From JAMXLO01 sp963749575 (GTDB taxonomy: Bacteria > Pseudomonadota > Alphaproteobacteria > Acetobacterales > Acetobacteraceae), in NCBI GenBank assembly GCA_963749575.1, contig CAVVNM010000013.1:558001-622000 (forward strand): a stretch of DNA of 64,000 bases, read 5' to 3'. Both the position numbers and the translations under genes were made by a program. Positions within the stretch are counted from its first letter, which is position 1. Every line of letters starts with the position of its first letter. Shown piece after piece: positions 45,955-54,762 of the stretch. Below the pieces are notes generated by a model, which did no database searches, was not told the origin of the DNA, and worked only from the letters and a program-made list of their open reading frames with translations.

Positions 45955-47394
45955 ATGACCGCGCTCGCCGCCACAGACAAGTTATTCTTCGAGCGTGCCG
46001 ATGCCGCGCTTGACCGCGCCGCAGCCGAGGCGTCGCTGGGCTCGGCGCTGGCGCGCAGCGACGACGGCGAACTCTACCTGGAATATCGCGAAAGCGAACA
46101 GATCAGCCTGGACGATGGACGCATCCGTAGCGCCGGGTTCGACACCTCGCTGGGCTTCGGCCTGCGCGCGGTGGCCGGCGAAGCCACCGGTTACGCGCAT
46201 GCCGGTGAGTTGTCCGAGCCCGCCCTGCGGCGTGCCGCGAGCAGTGTGGCGGCGGTGTCGGCTGGCCATTCCGGCGTCGCGGTGGAACCGCCGCGCGCCA
46301 CCAATGCCCGGCTCTATTCCGACGCCAATCCGCTGGGAGCGACCGAATTTCCTGCGCGTACTGCGCTGCTGGCCGACATCGATGCCTATGCCCGCGGCAA
46401 GGATTCGCGAGTCGTCCAGGTAATGGCCTCGATCGCCGGCGAGTGGCAGGCGGTACAGATCATGCGCGCCGACGGCACGCGGGTGGCCGATCTGAGGCCG
46501 CTGGTGCGGCTCAACGTCTCGCTGGTGGTCGAACAGAATGGGCGGCGCGAGACAGGAGGCCACGGCACCGGCGGACGCTTCTCCTACGATCATGTGACGG
46601 CGTCTGCGGTGTGGCGCGGCGCGGTCGACGAGGCCTTGCGTCAGGCGCTGGTCAATCTGGACAGCGTACCGGCGCCAGCCGGCGAAATGGAGGTGGTACT
46701 CGGCTCCGGTTGGCCGGGCATCCTGCTGCACGAGGCAATCGGGCATGGGCTGGAAGGCGACTTCAACCGCAAAAAGACGTCCGCCTTTGCCGGCCTGCTT
46801 GGCAGCCGTATCGCCGTCCCGGGGGTCACCGTGGTCGACGATGGCACGCTGCCGAACCGCCGCGGCAGTCTGACGGTGGATGACGAGGGCACGCCAACGA
46901 GCCGTACTGTGCTGATCGAGGACGGTATCCTGGTCGGCTTCATGCAGGACCGCTTGAACGCCAGGCTGATGGGCATGCGCGCGACCGGCAATGGGCGGCG
47001 TCAGTCCTATGCCCACGCACCGATGCCGCGAATGACCAACACGGTCATGCTGGCTGGCCCACACTCACCGGACGAGATGATCCGCTCGGTGCGCCGGGGC
47101 ATCTATGCGGTGAACTTCGGTGGCGGACAGGTTGACATCACCTCAGGCAAGTTCGTGTTTTCGGCCAGCGAGGCCTACCTGATCGAGGACGGCAGGGTCA
47201 CCGCGCCAGTGAAGGGCGCTACCCTGATAGGGAACGGTCCCGATGCATTGACCAAGGTGGCCATGGTCGGCAATGACATGGCACTCGACCCGGGCATCGG
47301 CACCTGCGGCAAAAATGGCCAAGGTGTGCCGGTGGGGGTCGGCCAGCCGACGCTGAAGCTTAGCGGTCTCACCGTCGGCGGCACGGCTACTTGA
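45955..47394 (+). CDS. tldD: Metalloprotease TldD
   Basis: TldD/PmbA-family metallopeptidase of 479 residues, which in other bacteria forms the TldD-TldE protease that trims peptides such as microcin B17 and processes the CcdA antitoxin. The metal motif is HEAIGHGLEGD (HExxxH). Other family landmarks are PRMTNTVML, YAVNFGGGQVD and GNGPDALTKVAMVGND. The ATG has GAGGG upstream. The tldE/pmbA partner is not in the window. Note that tldD lies directly upstream of the repeat-protein cluster on the same strand. Confidence 0.95.
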   Translation: MTALAATDKLFFERADAALDRAAAEASLGSALARSDDGELYLEYRESEQISLDDGRIRSAGFDTSLGFGLRAVAGEATGYAHAGELSEPALRRAASSVAAVSAGHSGVAVEPPRATNARLYSDANPLGATEFPARTALLADIDAYARGKDSRVVQVMASIAGEWQAVQIMRADGTRVADLRPLVRLNVSLVVEQNGRRETGGHGTGGRFSYDHVTASAVWRGAVDEALRQALVNLDSVPAPAGEMEVVLGSGWPGILLHEAIGHGLEGDFNRKKTSAFAGLLGSRIAVPGVTVVDDGTLPNRRGSLTVDDEGTPTSRTVLIEDGILVGFMQDRLNARLMGMRATGNGRRQSYAHAPMPRMTNTVMLAGPHSPDEMIRSVRRGIYAVNFGGGQVDITSGKFVFSASEAYLIEDGRVTAPVKGATLIGNGPDALTKVAMVGNDMALDPGIGTCGKNGQGVPVGVGQPTLKLSGLTVGGTAT

Positions 47395-47822
47395 GGCAGC
47401 GAGCCCGGGGGCCATCACGCACTTTTTATATCGCGAACTGCAAAAATGTTTTGACAGCTAATCGTTAACGAAACCGCTCGTTTTCTGTTTGCGCTGCGTA
47501 GTCCGCGCATTTGTCACAACTTTTCACGCGAGTCTGGGTTCCGTTACCGCAGCGGCGCGCATGAAAAATGTCGCGTCGCCCAACCATGGGCAAGTCGTCT
47601 CGTGGAACGGGACGGTTGAGATCGAATTCTCGCCCAAGGACGCAGGATCGAACGATCACTCGCCACGATACCGATTTGACGGTCCGGTAACGTGAAAACA
47701 ACGATAAAAAATCCTCAATGTGGAATCATCGTGGCTAATAGATCGGGTCAGGCGATGGCCTCCTGAGCAAGAAAATTGTGCAAGAAACTAGACTCGTGGT
47801 CCAAAAGGAAGGGTTCCGACAG
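47395..47822. other. AT-richer intergenic region upstream of the repeat protein
   Basis: 428 bp with visibly lower GC than its surroundings, including TTTTTATA, AAAAATGTTTTGACA (a -35-like TTGACA at 47451-47456) and AACGATAAAAAATCC near 47700. No -10 at ideal spacing was found. A 68-codon plus-strand frame crosses it without a domain. It probably holds the promoter of the repeat-protein gene and perhaps the tldD terminator. Confidence 0.5.
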
Positions 47823-48512
47823 ATGCCACTTTTCACTGTTGCTCCAGTTGCAGTCGTTACGGATCTCGGCAAGGTACGCCTCGGCGGCTACGCGCCAACC
47901 CTCGCACCGACCACTGATGCGGGCAAGGTGCGTCTCGGTGGCTATGCCCCGACGCTGACGCCGACCGCCGATGCGGGCAAGGTGCGTCTCGGCGGCTATG
48001 CCCCGACGCTGACGCCGACCGCCGATGCGGGCAAGGTGCGTCTCGGTGGCTATGCCCCGACGCTGACGCCGACCGCCGATGCGGGCAAGGTGCGTCTCGG
48101 CGGCTATGCCCCGACGCTGACGCCGACCGCCGATGCGGGCAAGGTGCGTCTCGGCGGCTATGCCCCGACGCTGACGCCGACCGCCGATGCGGGCAAGGTG
48201 CGTCTCGGTGGCTATGCCCCGACGCTGACGCCGACCGCCGATGCGGGCAAGGTGCGTCTCGGCGGCTATGCCCCGACGCTGGCGCCGACCGCCGATGCGG
48301 GTAAGGTGCGTCTCGGCGGCTACGCCCCGACGCTGGCGCCGACCGCCGATGCGGGCAAGGTGCGTCTCGGCGGCTACGCCCCGACGCTGGCGCCGACCGC
48401 CGATGCGGGCAAGGTGCGTCTCGGCGGCTACGCCCCGACGCTGGCGCCGACCGCCGATGCCGGCAAGGTGCGTCTCGGCGGCTATGCCCCCACTCTGCCA
48501 CCGGCGCGCTGA
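47823..48512 (+). CDS. Protein of twelve near-identical 18-residue repeats
   Basis: A 229-residue protein of unknown function. A 15-residue leader (MPLFTVAPVAVVTDL) is followed by twelve copies of GKVRLGGYAPTLxPTADA, where x is Ala or Thr; the last ends PPAR. Copy 1 has TPT-to-APTT variation and different codons; copies 2-7 carry TPT, 8-11 carry APT. There is no Cys, no classic signal peptide and no membrane helix. AAGGAAGGG about ten bases upstream supports ATG 47823; an in-frame GTG lies 45 bp earlier. The architecture, short leader plus identical cassettes, resembles multi-core peptide precursors, but also structural repeat proteins. It is followed 47 bp later by a DUF6065-like gene. Confidence 0.75.
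   Translation: MPLFTVAPVAVVTDLGKVRLGGYAPTLAPTTDAGKVRLGGYAPTLTPTADAGKVRLGGYAPTLTPTADAGKVRLGGYAPTLTPTADAGKVRLGGYAPTLTPTADAGKVRLGGYAPTLTPTADAGKVRLGGYAPTLTPTADAGKVRLGGYAPTLAPTADAGKVRLGGYAPTLAPTADAGKVRLGGYAPTLAPTADAGKVRLGGYAPTLAPTADAGKVRLGGYAPTLPPAR
47868..48509 (+). repeat. 54-bp tandem repeats, 12 copies
   Basis: In-frame repeat of 18 codons with the core GKVRLGGYAPTL. From copy 2 on, units differ only at scattered positions (GGC/GGT, TAT/TAC, ACG/GCG), so the array is recent or homogenised. The first copy has diverged codons (AAGGTACGCCTC versus AAGGTGCGTCTC). Confidence 0.9.
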
Positions 48513-48559
48513 CCCCAGCCGACAAGGTCGAAGACAGGCGCCCCCAGCGCCGCTAGATT

Positions 48560-49432
48560 ATGGAACCGGGTGCGGCGTACCCGGTCCGCGGCATCTCATC
48601 GCACCTGATCAGGACTTCGATCGTGTCCACGACTACATCCCCACGTCCCGGTCCGCGGCAGCCGGAGAAGAAGCCTCCTGTGGTCACGTTCCACCGCTTC
48701 ATCCCCACTGCGCGCCTGCCGCAGCGGGCAGATCGGTCTGCTGCCGGGTCCTTGCCCACGCGGGCCTTCCGCTATTGCGAACCCTCCACCAGTGCCTCCG
48801 GCTACGGATATTATGTCTTCCCACCGATCAGCTTCAGCCTGCAGTGGGATGGACACGACGTGATGTGGACGTGGGAGGGAGCCGGCACCTGGTTGCCGCT
48901 CCAGTCGGCGCAGTTCCCCAACTTCCGCGACATGTTCGGTGCGGTCGCACCTGAGGAGATTCGCGAGTATTCTCCGCCATTCCTCGGCGCCCTCCAGGAA
49001 CCTGGTCTGATCCAGTGCTGGACCGGGATCGTGGCCCGTACCGCGCCTGGCTGGAGCCTGATGGTGCGCGCGCCCGCCAACATACCGCGCAGCGGCCACT
49101 ACGAAATGTTCGAGGGCATCATCGAGACCGATCGCTGGTTCGGGCCGCTGATCACCAACATGCGCCTGACCAAGACCGACGTGCCGATCGACTTCCGCTC
49201 CGACTTCCCGCTGCTGCAGGTGCAGCCGATCCCGCGCAGCGCCTATGACGATGCCACGTTGAACAACTATGAGCTGGTCCCCGGCATGGAGCAGCTGACC
49301 CCGGAGGACTGGGACGACTATTACGATACGGTGGTCCGCCCGCATGTCCAGGAGATCCGGCCGCGAGGCCAGTACGCGGCCGCGGCGCGCAAACGGCGGG
49401 CCGCTGAGGACACCTGGAAGTCCGACCACTGA
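48560..49432 (+). CDS. DUF6065-like protein
   Basis: A 290-residue soluble protein of unknown function resembling DUF6065. The matching core is FRYCEPSTSASGYGYYVFPP, QWDG, APGWSLMVRAPANIPRSG, FEGIIETDRWFGPLITNMRL and FRSDFPLLQVQPIPRSAY. The C-terminus (WDDYYDTVVRPHV and a basic tail) looks helical. The first 45 residues are poorly conserved and Pro-rich; a GTG at 48623 preceded by AGGA may be the real start. It lies 47 bp after the repeat-protein gene on the same strand, so the two are likely co-transcribed. No catalytic residues can be named. Confidence 0.6.
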   Translation: MEPGAAYPVRGISSHLIRTSIVSTTTSPRPGPRQPEKKPPVVTFHRFIPTARLPQRADRSAAGSLPTRAFRYCEPSTSASGYGYYVFPPISFSLQWDGHDVMWTWEGAGTWLPLQSAQFPNFRDMFGAVAPEEIREYSPPFLGALQEPGLIQCWTGIVARTAPGWSLMVRAPANIPRSGHYEMFEGIIETDRWFGPLITNMRLTKTDVPIDFRSDFPLLQVQPIPRSAYDDATLNNYELVPGMEQLTPEDWDDYYDTVVRPHVQEIRPRGQYAAAARKRRAAEDTWKSDH

Positions 49433-49480
49433 CAAATTAACGGCCTGGACATCCTTGCTCGCATATAGTTGAAGACTGTC

Positions 49481-50245
49481 ATGGACCCCGTTGCCCCGCG
49501 TTTATTGTCCGCCCTGTTCGGGTTTGCGCTGCTGCTGTCGCCGTTGGCATCCGCGTACGCTGCCCCCGCCTGTCCAATCATGCCCACTGTGGTGCCGCTA
49601 TCCCTGCCGCATCTCCTCAGCGCGGTGAGCCACGGTATCGAGGGTACGATCGTGGCGCTCGGGTCGTCCTCGACCCAAGGCGCAATGGCATCGGATCTCG
49701 GCCACTCCTATCCCGCCCTGCTGCAGCAGACGCTGTCCGCCGGGCTGCCGGACGCGCATGTCGCGGTGATCAATCGAGGCATCGGCGGCCAGGACGCAGC
49801 CGAGGAGCTGTCGCGGCTGGATGCCGATGTCCTGGCGGTGCGGCCGCAGCTGGTGGTTTGGCAGGTGGGCGCCAATGGTGCGCTGCGCAACGCGGACCCC
49901 TCGGTGTTCCGCGCCATGGTCACCGCGGGCGTGCGTCGGATGCAGGCCGCCGGTGCCGATGTGATCCTGATGGACAACCAGCAGTCGCCGGCGCTGCTGG
50001 CGAAGACGGCGGAGCCGGTGTTCGACCAGGCGTTGGCACAGGTGGCCAGCGAGACTGGGGCCGCGCTGTTCTCGCGCCGCGCATTGATGCTGGGTTGGCA
50101 ACGGGATGGCGCACCGCTCACCGAGTTCATCGCGGCCGACGGTCTGCATCACAACGACCGCGGTTATCTGTGCGTCGCCCGTGCGCTGGCGCACGCCATC
50201 CTGGGCGGCCTCGCGCCGGGCCAACGGATGACGGCCAGCCGATAG
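49481..50245 (+). CDS. SGNH/GDSL hydrolase family protein
   Basis: Exported hydrolase of 254 residues with a signal peptide (LLSALFGFALLLSPLASAYA). SGNH blocks are present: block I as ALGSSSTQG (nucleophile Ser), block II Gly in NRGIGGQDA, block III Asn in QVGANGAL, and block V as DGLHHND with the catalytic His. Substrates are esters or acetylated sugars. It follows the DUF6065-like gene by 48 bp on the same strand, but there is a plausible break between them. Confidence 0.87.
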   Translation: MDPVAPRLLSALFGFALLLSPLASAYAAPACPIMPTVVPLSLPHLLSAVSHGIEGTIVALGSSSTQGAMASDLGHSYPALLQQTLSAGLPDAHVAVINRGIGGQDAAEELSRLDADVLAVRPQLVVWQVGANGALRNADPSVFRAMVTAGVRRMQAAGADVILMDNQQSPALLAKTAEPVFDQALAQVASETGAALFSRRALMLGWQRDGAPLTEFIAADGLHHNDRGYLCVARALAHAILGGLAPGQRMTASR

Positions 50246-50419
50246 GACTCCGCTGCGCGGGACTGCGTGCGATCGCACCGCCGAAGTGGCAAACCCTTCG
50301 CTGGCGCCCGGCTTGGTGCGGGGACATGTCAGCCGCATTCCGCTCCACCACCCCGCGCTGCAGAATGCGTAGCAATGGCCGAGGCGATCTCCCGCGACAG
50401 TTTCTGTTCCGGCCGGTCT

Positions 50420-51796
50420 TCACCGAAGGGCTGCAGCGGCAGTGTCGCACGCACCGGCCCCGTCCCGCGCCCGCTTCGCCGCCTCGCGCGCCATCTCCGC
50501 ACACAGCCCCGTATAGGCCGTCGGGTCCAGCAACGCCGCAATCACCCCGGCATCGAGATGCGTCGTCACCCGCGGATCCGCCGCCAGCAGATCCCCGAAC
50601 GAGCGGCCCTCCACCGCCGCCGCCTGCGCCGCATCGTACACCACGTCGTGCGCGTGCTGCCGCCCGATCGTGATGCCGAGTTCCAGCATCACCGCCTCCG
50701 CCATGATCAGCCCGCCACCCAGGTCCAGATTGCGCCGCATGCGCGCCGGATCGAGCCGCAGCCCGCGCATCACCTCGCCCAGCCGCGCCAGCATGTCGCC
50801 GGTCTCGATGCAGGCGCGCGCCTCGGCAGAGTCCATCATCAGGCTGGTGGTGCGGTCCGCCTCGTGCTCGGTCTGCATCGCCTCCAGCGCCAGCGGCACC
50901 ATCGCGCGCACCTCGGCCGAGGCGGCGATGATGTCCTGGCACAGCTTCGGATTGCGCTTCTGCGGCATGGTGGAGCTGCCGACGGTGCCGGGTGGCACCG
51001 GTTCCTCCACCTCGCCGAACTCGGTCTTCATCAGCGTATAGACCTCGCGGCCGATCTTGCCGCAGGTCGCCGCCAGCAGGCCGAGCAGGCAGATGTTCTC
51101 TGCCAGATGGTCGCCGAGCGCGCGCGACGGCACGGTCATGGTGCCGAAGCCAAGCTGCCGGCCGATCGCCGCCTGCACCGGCGGGCCCTGCCTGCCCAGT
51201 GACGCGAAGGTGCCGGCGCCGCCGCCCAGCATGGCGACGAACAGCCGCGGCGCCGCCTGGCGCAGCCGCTCGACGTGGCGCAGCAGTTCGTCGATCCACA
51301 CCGCGACCTTGTAGCCGAAGGTGGCCGGCACCGCGTGCTGGCCGTGGGTGCGGCCCGGCATCGGCATATCGGCGCCGCGCTCGGCGAGATCGGCCATCGC
51401 AGTCAGCGCCTCGCCGATCAGGCGGAGGAAGCTGCGGTGCGCTTGGCGCAACACCAGCAGGTCGCCGGTCTGGGTGATGTTCTGGGTCGTGGCGCCCCAG
51501 TGCACCCAGCCGCCGTGCGGCTCGCCGACCACGCGGGACAGTTCCCATACCAGCGGCACGATGGTGTGGCCGGTGCGCGCGAATCCTTCATCGATCCGAG
51601 CGCGATCCAGCAGCTTCAGCTGCGCGGCACGGGCGATCGCGTCGGCCGCTTCGGCCGGGATGATGCCGAGTTCGGCCTGGGCACGGGCCAGCGCAACCTC
51701 GACATCGAGCCAGGCCTGCCAGCGGTTCTCCAGCTGATACAGCGCACGAATGCCCGGATCGGAAACCCGCGTGGCTGTCGGCAGTTGATCGCTCAT
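50420..51796 (-). CDS. Fumarase/aspartase-superfamily lyase (adenylosuccinate lyase / carboxymuconate cycloisomerase-like)
   Basis: Lyase of 458 residues with the superfamily signature GSSTMPQKRNP. Other conserved regions are WVHWGATTQNITQTGDL and MPGRTHGQHAVPATFGYK. The sequence is nearer the adenylosuccinate lyase / 3-carboxymuconate cycloisomerase / argininosuccinate group than fumarase. No purine or protocatechuate genes are adjacent, so a catabolic role on a dicarboxylate is possible. The ATG (MSDQLPTATRV) was chosen; the open frame runs 370 bp further upstream without support. Confidence 0.88.
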   Translation of the reverse strand: MSDQLPTATRVSDPGIRALYQLENRWQAWLDVEVALARAQAELGIIPAEAADAIARAAQLKLLDRARIDEGFARTGHTIVPLVWELSRVVGEPHGGWVHWGATTQNITQTGDLLVLRQAHRSFLRLIGEALTAMADLAERGADMPMPGRTHGQHAVPATFGYKVAVWIDELLRHVERLRQAAPRLFVAMLGGGAGTFASLGRQGPPVQAAIGRQLGFGTMTVPSRALGDHLAENICLLGLLAATCGKIGREVYTLMKTEFGEVEEPVPPGTVGSSTMPQKRNPKLCQDIIAASAEVRAMVPLALEAMQTEHEADRTTSLMMDSAEARACIETGDMLARLGEVMRGLRLDPARMRRNLDLGGGLIMAEAVMLELGITIGRQHAHDVVYDAAQAAAVEGRSFGDLLAADPRVTTHLDAGVIAALLDPTAYTGLCAEMAREAAKRARDGAGACDTAAAALR

Positions 51797-51845
51797 GGCG
51801 TTTCGTTCCTTGGCTCTTCCGTTGCGGCCAGGCTGGTGCTGAAAA

Positions 51846-52781
51846 TCACGGTCGCAACGCGGCAAACATCTGATCCGACGCGAACATCTTGGCGGCGGTG
51901 TGGCCGACACCCGGAACGATCGCCAGATGCCAATTGAATGTCCAGCCATGCTGGCGCGCGGCAAGCTCCGCCTCCCGGAACACGGTCCGACCGCGTGCGA
52001 ACCGTGTGCTGCCCTGTTGCTCGGCCTCCTCGCTGGTCGCGAGATCGCGCGATCCGACATCCTCCTGCCCCAGTAGTACGGTGATGCTTGCGGCAAGATA
52101 GCGTCGCAGTACCGCCTCGCCCTGAGCGGGATCATACATCCCGCCGAAACCATAAGGGGCTGCCACATCCATCCTTGGCCGAACCCAGGTGGAGGGGTTT
52201 GCGATCACGGTCTGCGTTGCATCGACCCGAGCGAACGCGGCGACCCGGCTGAGGAACTGCGCACCGGCGGAGTGGCCGATCAGTGCACACGGCAGATCAG
52301 CACGGTTCTCCCGGTCTCTGACCCAGGACACGAGGCGCGGCACAAGGTTCACGGTCCAATCCTCTGAGGGCTGCACTGCGCCATCATGAACAATACCCCC
52401 GCGCTGATAGCGCCAGGCCGGAAACCGTGCCGTGTCGAACAGCGGTGCGACCACCAGCATGCAGAAGCGCTGCCCGAGCGGGATCGCGTCATCGCGGTAC
52501 CCTGCCGCGTTCCGCCCCAGCCCATGGAACACCAGCAGGATCCCGGCTATTGCACACTCTGCCGGGCGGTAGCTGAAAACCTGGAGGTGAACGCCTGCCA
52601 GATCTGCGGTTTGCTGCCCCGCGCCTGCGGCAATCGCGGTGCTTGCCGCGACCTGCGGAGTTGTCGTCTGTGCTTGGCCGCTTCCTTGCAGCCCCCACGC
52701 AGCCACTGCCGCCGCCAAGACGAGACATGACCGCCACCGCCGCCGTTGCAGAGCAAGCTGTTGCAGAGCAATCCGGGACAA
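51846..52781 (-). CDS. Exported alpha/beta hydrolase (esterase-like)
   Basis: A 311-residue hydrolase with an N-terminal export signal (WRSCLVLAAAVAAWGLQGSG). The oxyanion region is LVFHGLGRNAAGYRD, the nucleophile elbow GHSAGAQF (Ser), and the terminal His lies in PGVGHTAAKMF. It resembles polyhydroxybutyrate-depolymerase or PET-hydrolase-like single-domain esterases. It lies 49 bp upstream of the lyase gene on the same strand and may be co-transcribed with it. Confidence 0.82.
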   Translation of the reverse strand: MSRIALQQLALQRRRWRSCLVLAAAVAAWGLQGSGQAQTTTPQVAASTAIAAGAGQQTADLAGVHLQVFSYRPAECAIAGILLVFHGLGRNAAGYRDDAIPLGQRFCMLVVAPLFDTARFPAWRYQRGGIVHDGAVQPSEDWTVNLVPRLVSWVRDRENRADLPCALIGHSAGAQFLSRVAAFARVDATQTVIANPSTWVRPRMDVAAPYGFGGMYDPAQGEAVLRRYLAASITVLLGQEDVGSRDLATSEEAEQQGSTRFARGRTVFREAELAARQHGWTFNWHLAIVPGVGHTAAKMFASDQMFAALRP

Positions 52782-52924
52782 GTGAACTCCTTGCGACAGG
52801 ATTTGTCGTCCGCGACCGACAGCAAGCGTCTGACGTGCTCCACCGTCGGGAGGTTTGGCAGAGGCTGCCTGGCTTGTCTGCGGCAGGCCATGGGGCTACC
52901 TACTCGTTCCATCCTTCCAGGTTG

Positions 52925-53344
52925 GTGTACCCCCTAGTGCGGCGATCGCTGGAGCGCAACTCGGCTGTCCCTCTCCAAGGGCTGAAACCTGCGATCGGGT
53001 TCGCCGCGTCGCTGCTCGCCGTGTGCTGGCAGGTGTTTCTCCTTGCGACAATCTCGCTGGCGCCGTTGGCCATCGGCGCTGATCCGGTCGAGAACGTTCG
53101 GATTTGCCACGCCGACGAGGGGACGCAGCCTGCGCAGCGACCGCCGGGTCATCCCGGCCACGACTGTGCCTTGTGTGCGCTCTGCGTATCGCACGCATTG
53201 CCGCTGGCCCTTCTGTCATCAGGTCCAACACTGTACGTTCGGCACTCTGTCGTCGCGGTGCGCCGGGACGCTGCCCAACCGCGCGCACCACCGGTCCGTC
53301 CGATCGCCGCCGCCCAACCGCGTGGACCACCTTCCCTGATCTGA
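52925..53344 (+). CDS. DUF2946-like protein with a CALCALC motif
   Basis: About 139 residues. A hydrophobic N-terminal segment (GFAASLLAVCWQVFLLATIS) suggests membrane or periplasm location. The family hallmark is HDCALCALCVSHALPLAL, followed by a Pro-rich tail. DUF2946 genes are commonly placed with copper import/resistance genes, as here, where copC, a PCuAC chaperone and copD follow. No ATG fits; a GTG at 52925 or 52937 is likely. Function unknown; the cysteines and His could bind copper. Confidence 0.6.
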   Translation: MYPLVRRSLERNSAVPLQGLKPAIGFAASLLAVCWQVFLLATISLAPLAIGADPVENVRICHADEGTQPAQRPPGHPGHDCALCALCVSHALPLALLSSGPTLYVRHSVVAVRRDAAQPRAPPVRPIAAAQPRGPPSLI

Positions 53345-53415
53345 GTACCGGCCGCCCAACACCGGTGCCGACGGCGCCGGCGTCGCCAACTCATAGTCAG
53401 GGGAGCCTCCCAGTC

Positions 53416-54381
53416 ATGCACCGCCCAACCCTGCTTGCCACGCTCGCCGGCGTGAGCCTGCTGTCCCGCGAAGCCGCATTTGCGCACGGCTTCGCCGGTC
53501 CCCACATGTTCGTCAGCACGCTCATCATCGACGACCCCAACGTGGCCGATGAAGCCTCGCTGCCAACCTTCTCGGTGCTGCCGCAGCCGACGAATGGCGG
53601 CCCGGTGTCAGACCTCTACGCGGCAGAATTCGAATTTGACAAGCGCATCACCGAGAATTTCGGCTTTGCCGTCAACGGCGGATACCAGTGGCTCACCCAG
53701 CAGGGCTTGAAGACCGCCAATGGCTGGGAGAACACCTCTGTCACGCTGAAGTACAAGCCCTACGTAAACGCCGAGCATGAATTCATGATGTCGGTCGGCG
53801 TCGTGCGCAACATCGCGCGCACCGGTGCGAACGGCGAGAACGGCGCAACGCTGGGCAATGACGACAGCAGTTCCACCGCGCCGACATTCTATTTCGGCAA
53901 GGGTTTCGGCGATCTGCCGATCGGCTGGGCCCGCGCCTTCGCCATCACCGGCGAGCTGAGCTACCAGATCGCGGACAAGAAGTTGAAGATGATCGGCAGC
54001 GATCCTGACAGCGGCAATCCCCTGTTCAACAATGGCACCTGGAACCAGTGGTCGGGGGGACTGTCGCTGCAATACAGCATTCGCTACCTGCAATCGCAGG
54101 TGAAGGATCTTGGCCTCCCGGAGTTCGTCAACCGGCTCACGCCAGTGGTCGAAGTCGCCTGGTCTTCCCCGGCCAGCAGGCCGAACCAGGGCAGCACGCA
54201 ATACCTGATCGCGCCTGGTATCAACTACACCGCGGAGAATTATGCGGTCACCGTGGAAGCGCTGATTCCCGGCAACCGGCAGACCGGCTCGCATGTGGGG
54301 GTGATCGCACAGTTTCATCTCTATTTCGACGATCTGTTCCCGACCAGCCTCGGCAAGCCGATCGTGGACTGGTGGAACTGA
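53416..54381 (+). CDS. Putative outer-membrane beta-barrel protein of the copper cluster
   Basis: A 321-residue exported protein (signal MHRPTLLATLAGVSLLSREA, cleavage near FAHG). The mature chain has alternating aromatic strands (NFGFAVNGGYQWL, AFAITGELSYQI, LQYSIRYLQSQV) and ends with VIAQFHLYFDDLFP, consistent with an outer-membrane barrel; no family name is certain. Its stop overlaps the copC start (TGATG), tying it to copper handling, perhaps as an outer-membrane copper channel. That role is inference. Confidence 0.7.
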   Translation: MHRPTLLATLAGVSLLSREAAFAHGFAGPHMFVSTLIIDDPNVADEASLPTFSVLPQPTNGGPVSDLYAAEFEFDKRITENFGFAVNGGYQWLTQQGLKTANGWENTSVTLKYKPYVNAEHEFMMSVGVVRNIARTGANGENGATLGNDDSSSTAPTFYFGKGFGDLPIGWARAFAITGELSYQIADKKLKMIGSDPDSGNPLFNNGTWNQWSGGLSLQYSIRYLQSQVKDLGLPEFVNRLTPVVEVAWSSPASRPNQGSTQYLIAPGINYTAENYAVTVEALIPGNRQTGSHVGVIAQFHLYFDDLFPTSLGKPIVDWWN

Positions 54382-54737
54382 TGCGGTGGCTTGGCCTGAT
54401 CGGGTTGGCAATGCTTGCTCTGGCCTTGCCCGCGTTCGCCCACGCGTTCCTGGAGCGCGCCAGTCCCCCGGTCGGCAGCAACGTCGGCGCCTCGCCACCG
54501 GAGCTGTACATCACCTTCTCCGAAGCAGTGGAGCCATTGTTCAGCACGATCGAGGTGCACGACGCAGGCGGTGCGGCGATAGCTGCGGGCAAACCGCACG
54601 TCGCGCCCGGCAACGATCGGCAACTGGTCATTGACCTGCCAATGCTGCCGTCCGGTAGCTACACGGTGATCTGGCACGTCACCTCGGTGGATACGCACAA
54701 GACCGAGGGCAGCTACCAATTCACCGTGACCCACTGA
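54381..54737 (+). CDS. copC: CopC-domain periplasmic copper-binding protein
   Basis: A 118-residue copper carrier with a signal peptide ending ALPAFA. The mature N-terminus begins HAFLERASPP; the first His is the Cu(II) ligand of CopC proteins. A further ligand region is WHVTSVDTHKTEGSYQF. It would pass copper to the CopD domain protein downstream. Coupled to the preceding barrel gene by a TGATG overlap. Confidence 0.92.
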   Translation: MRWLGLIGLAMLALALPAFAHAFLERASPPVGSNVGASPPELYITFSEAVEPLFSTIEVHDAGGAAIAAGKPHVAPGNDRQLVIDLPMLPSGSYTVIWHVTSVDTHKTEGSYQFTVTH

Positions 54738-54762
54738 TCCACTTGAGTCCGGGAGAGGAACG

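Noticed and set aside
47868..48509. CRISPR array
   Set aside because: Repeats are contiguous 54-bp coding units without unique spacers, and no cas genes are present.
47857..48525. Minus-strand repeat frame opposite the 54-bp array, rich in CPHRRSASASGHSRRDA
   Set aside because: Repetitive only because the template is; no ribosome binding site, and the plus strand has a start, leader and stop that fit better.
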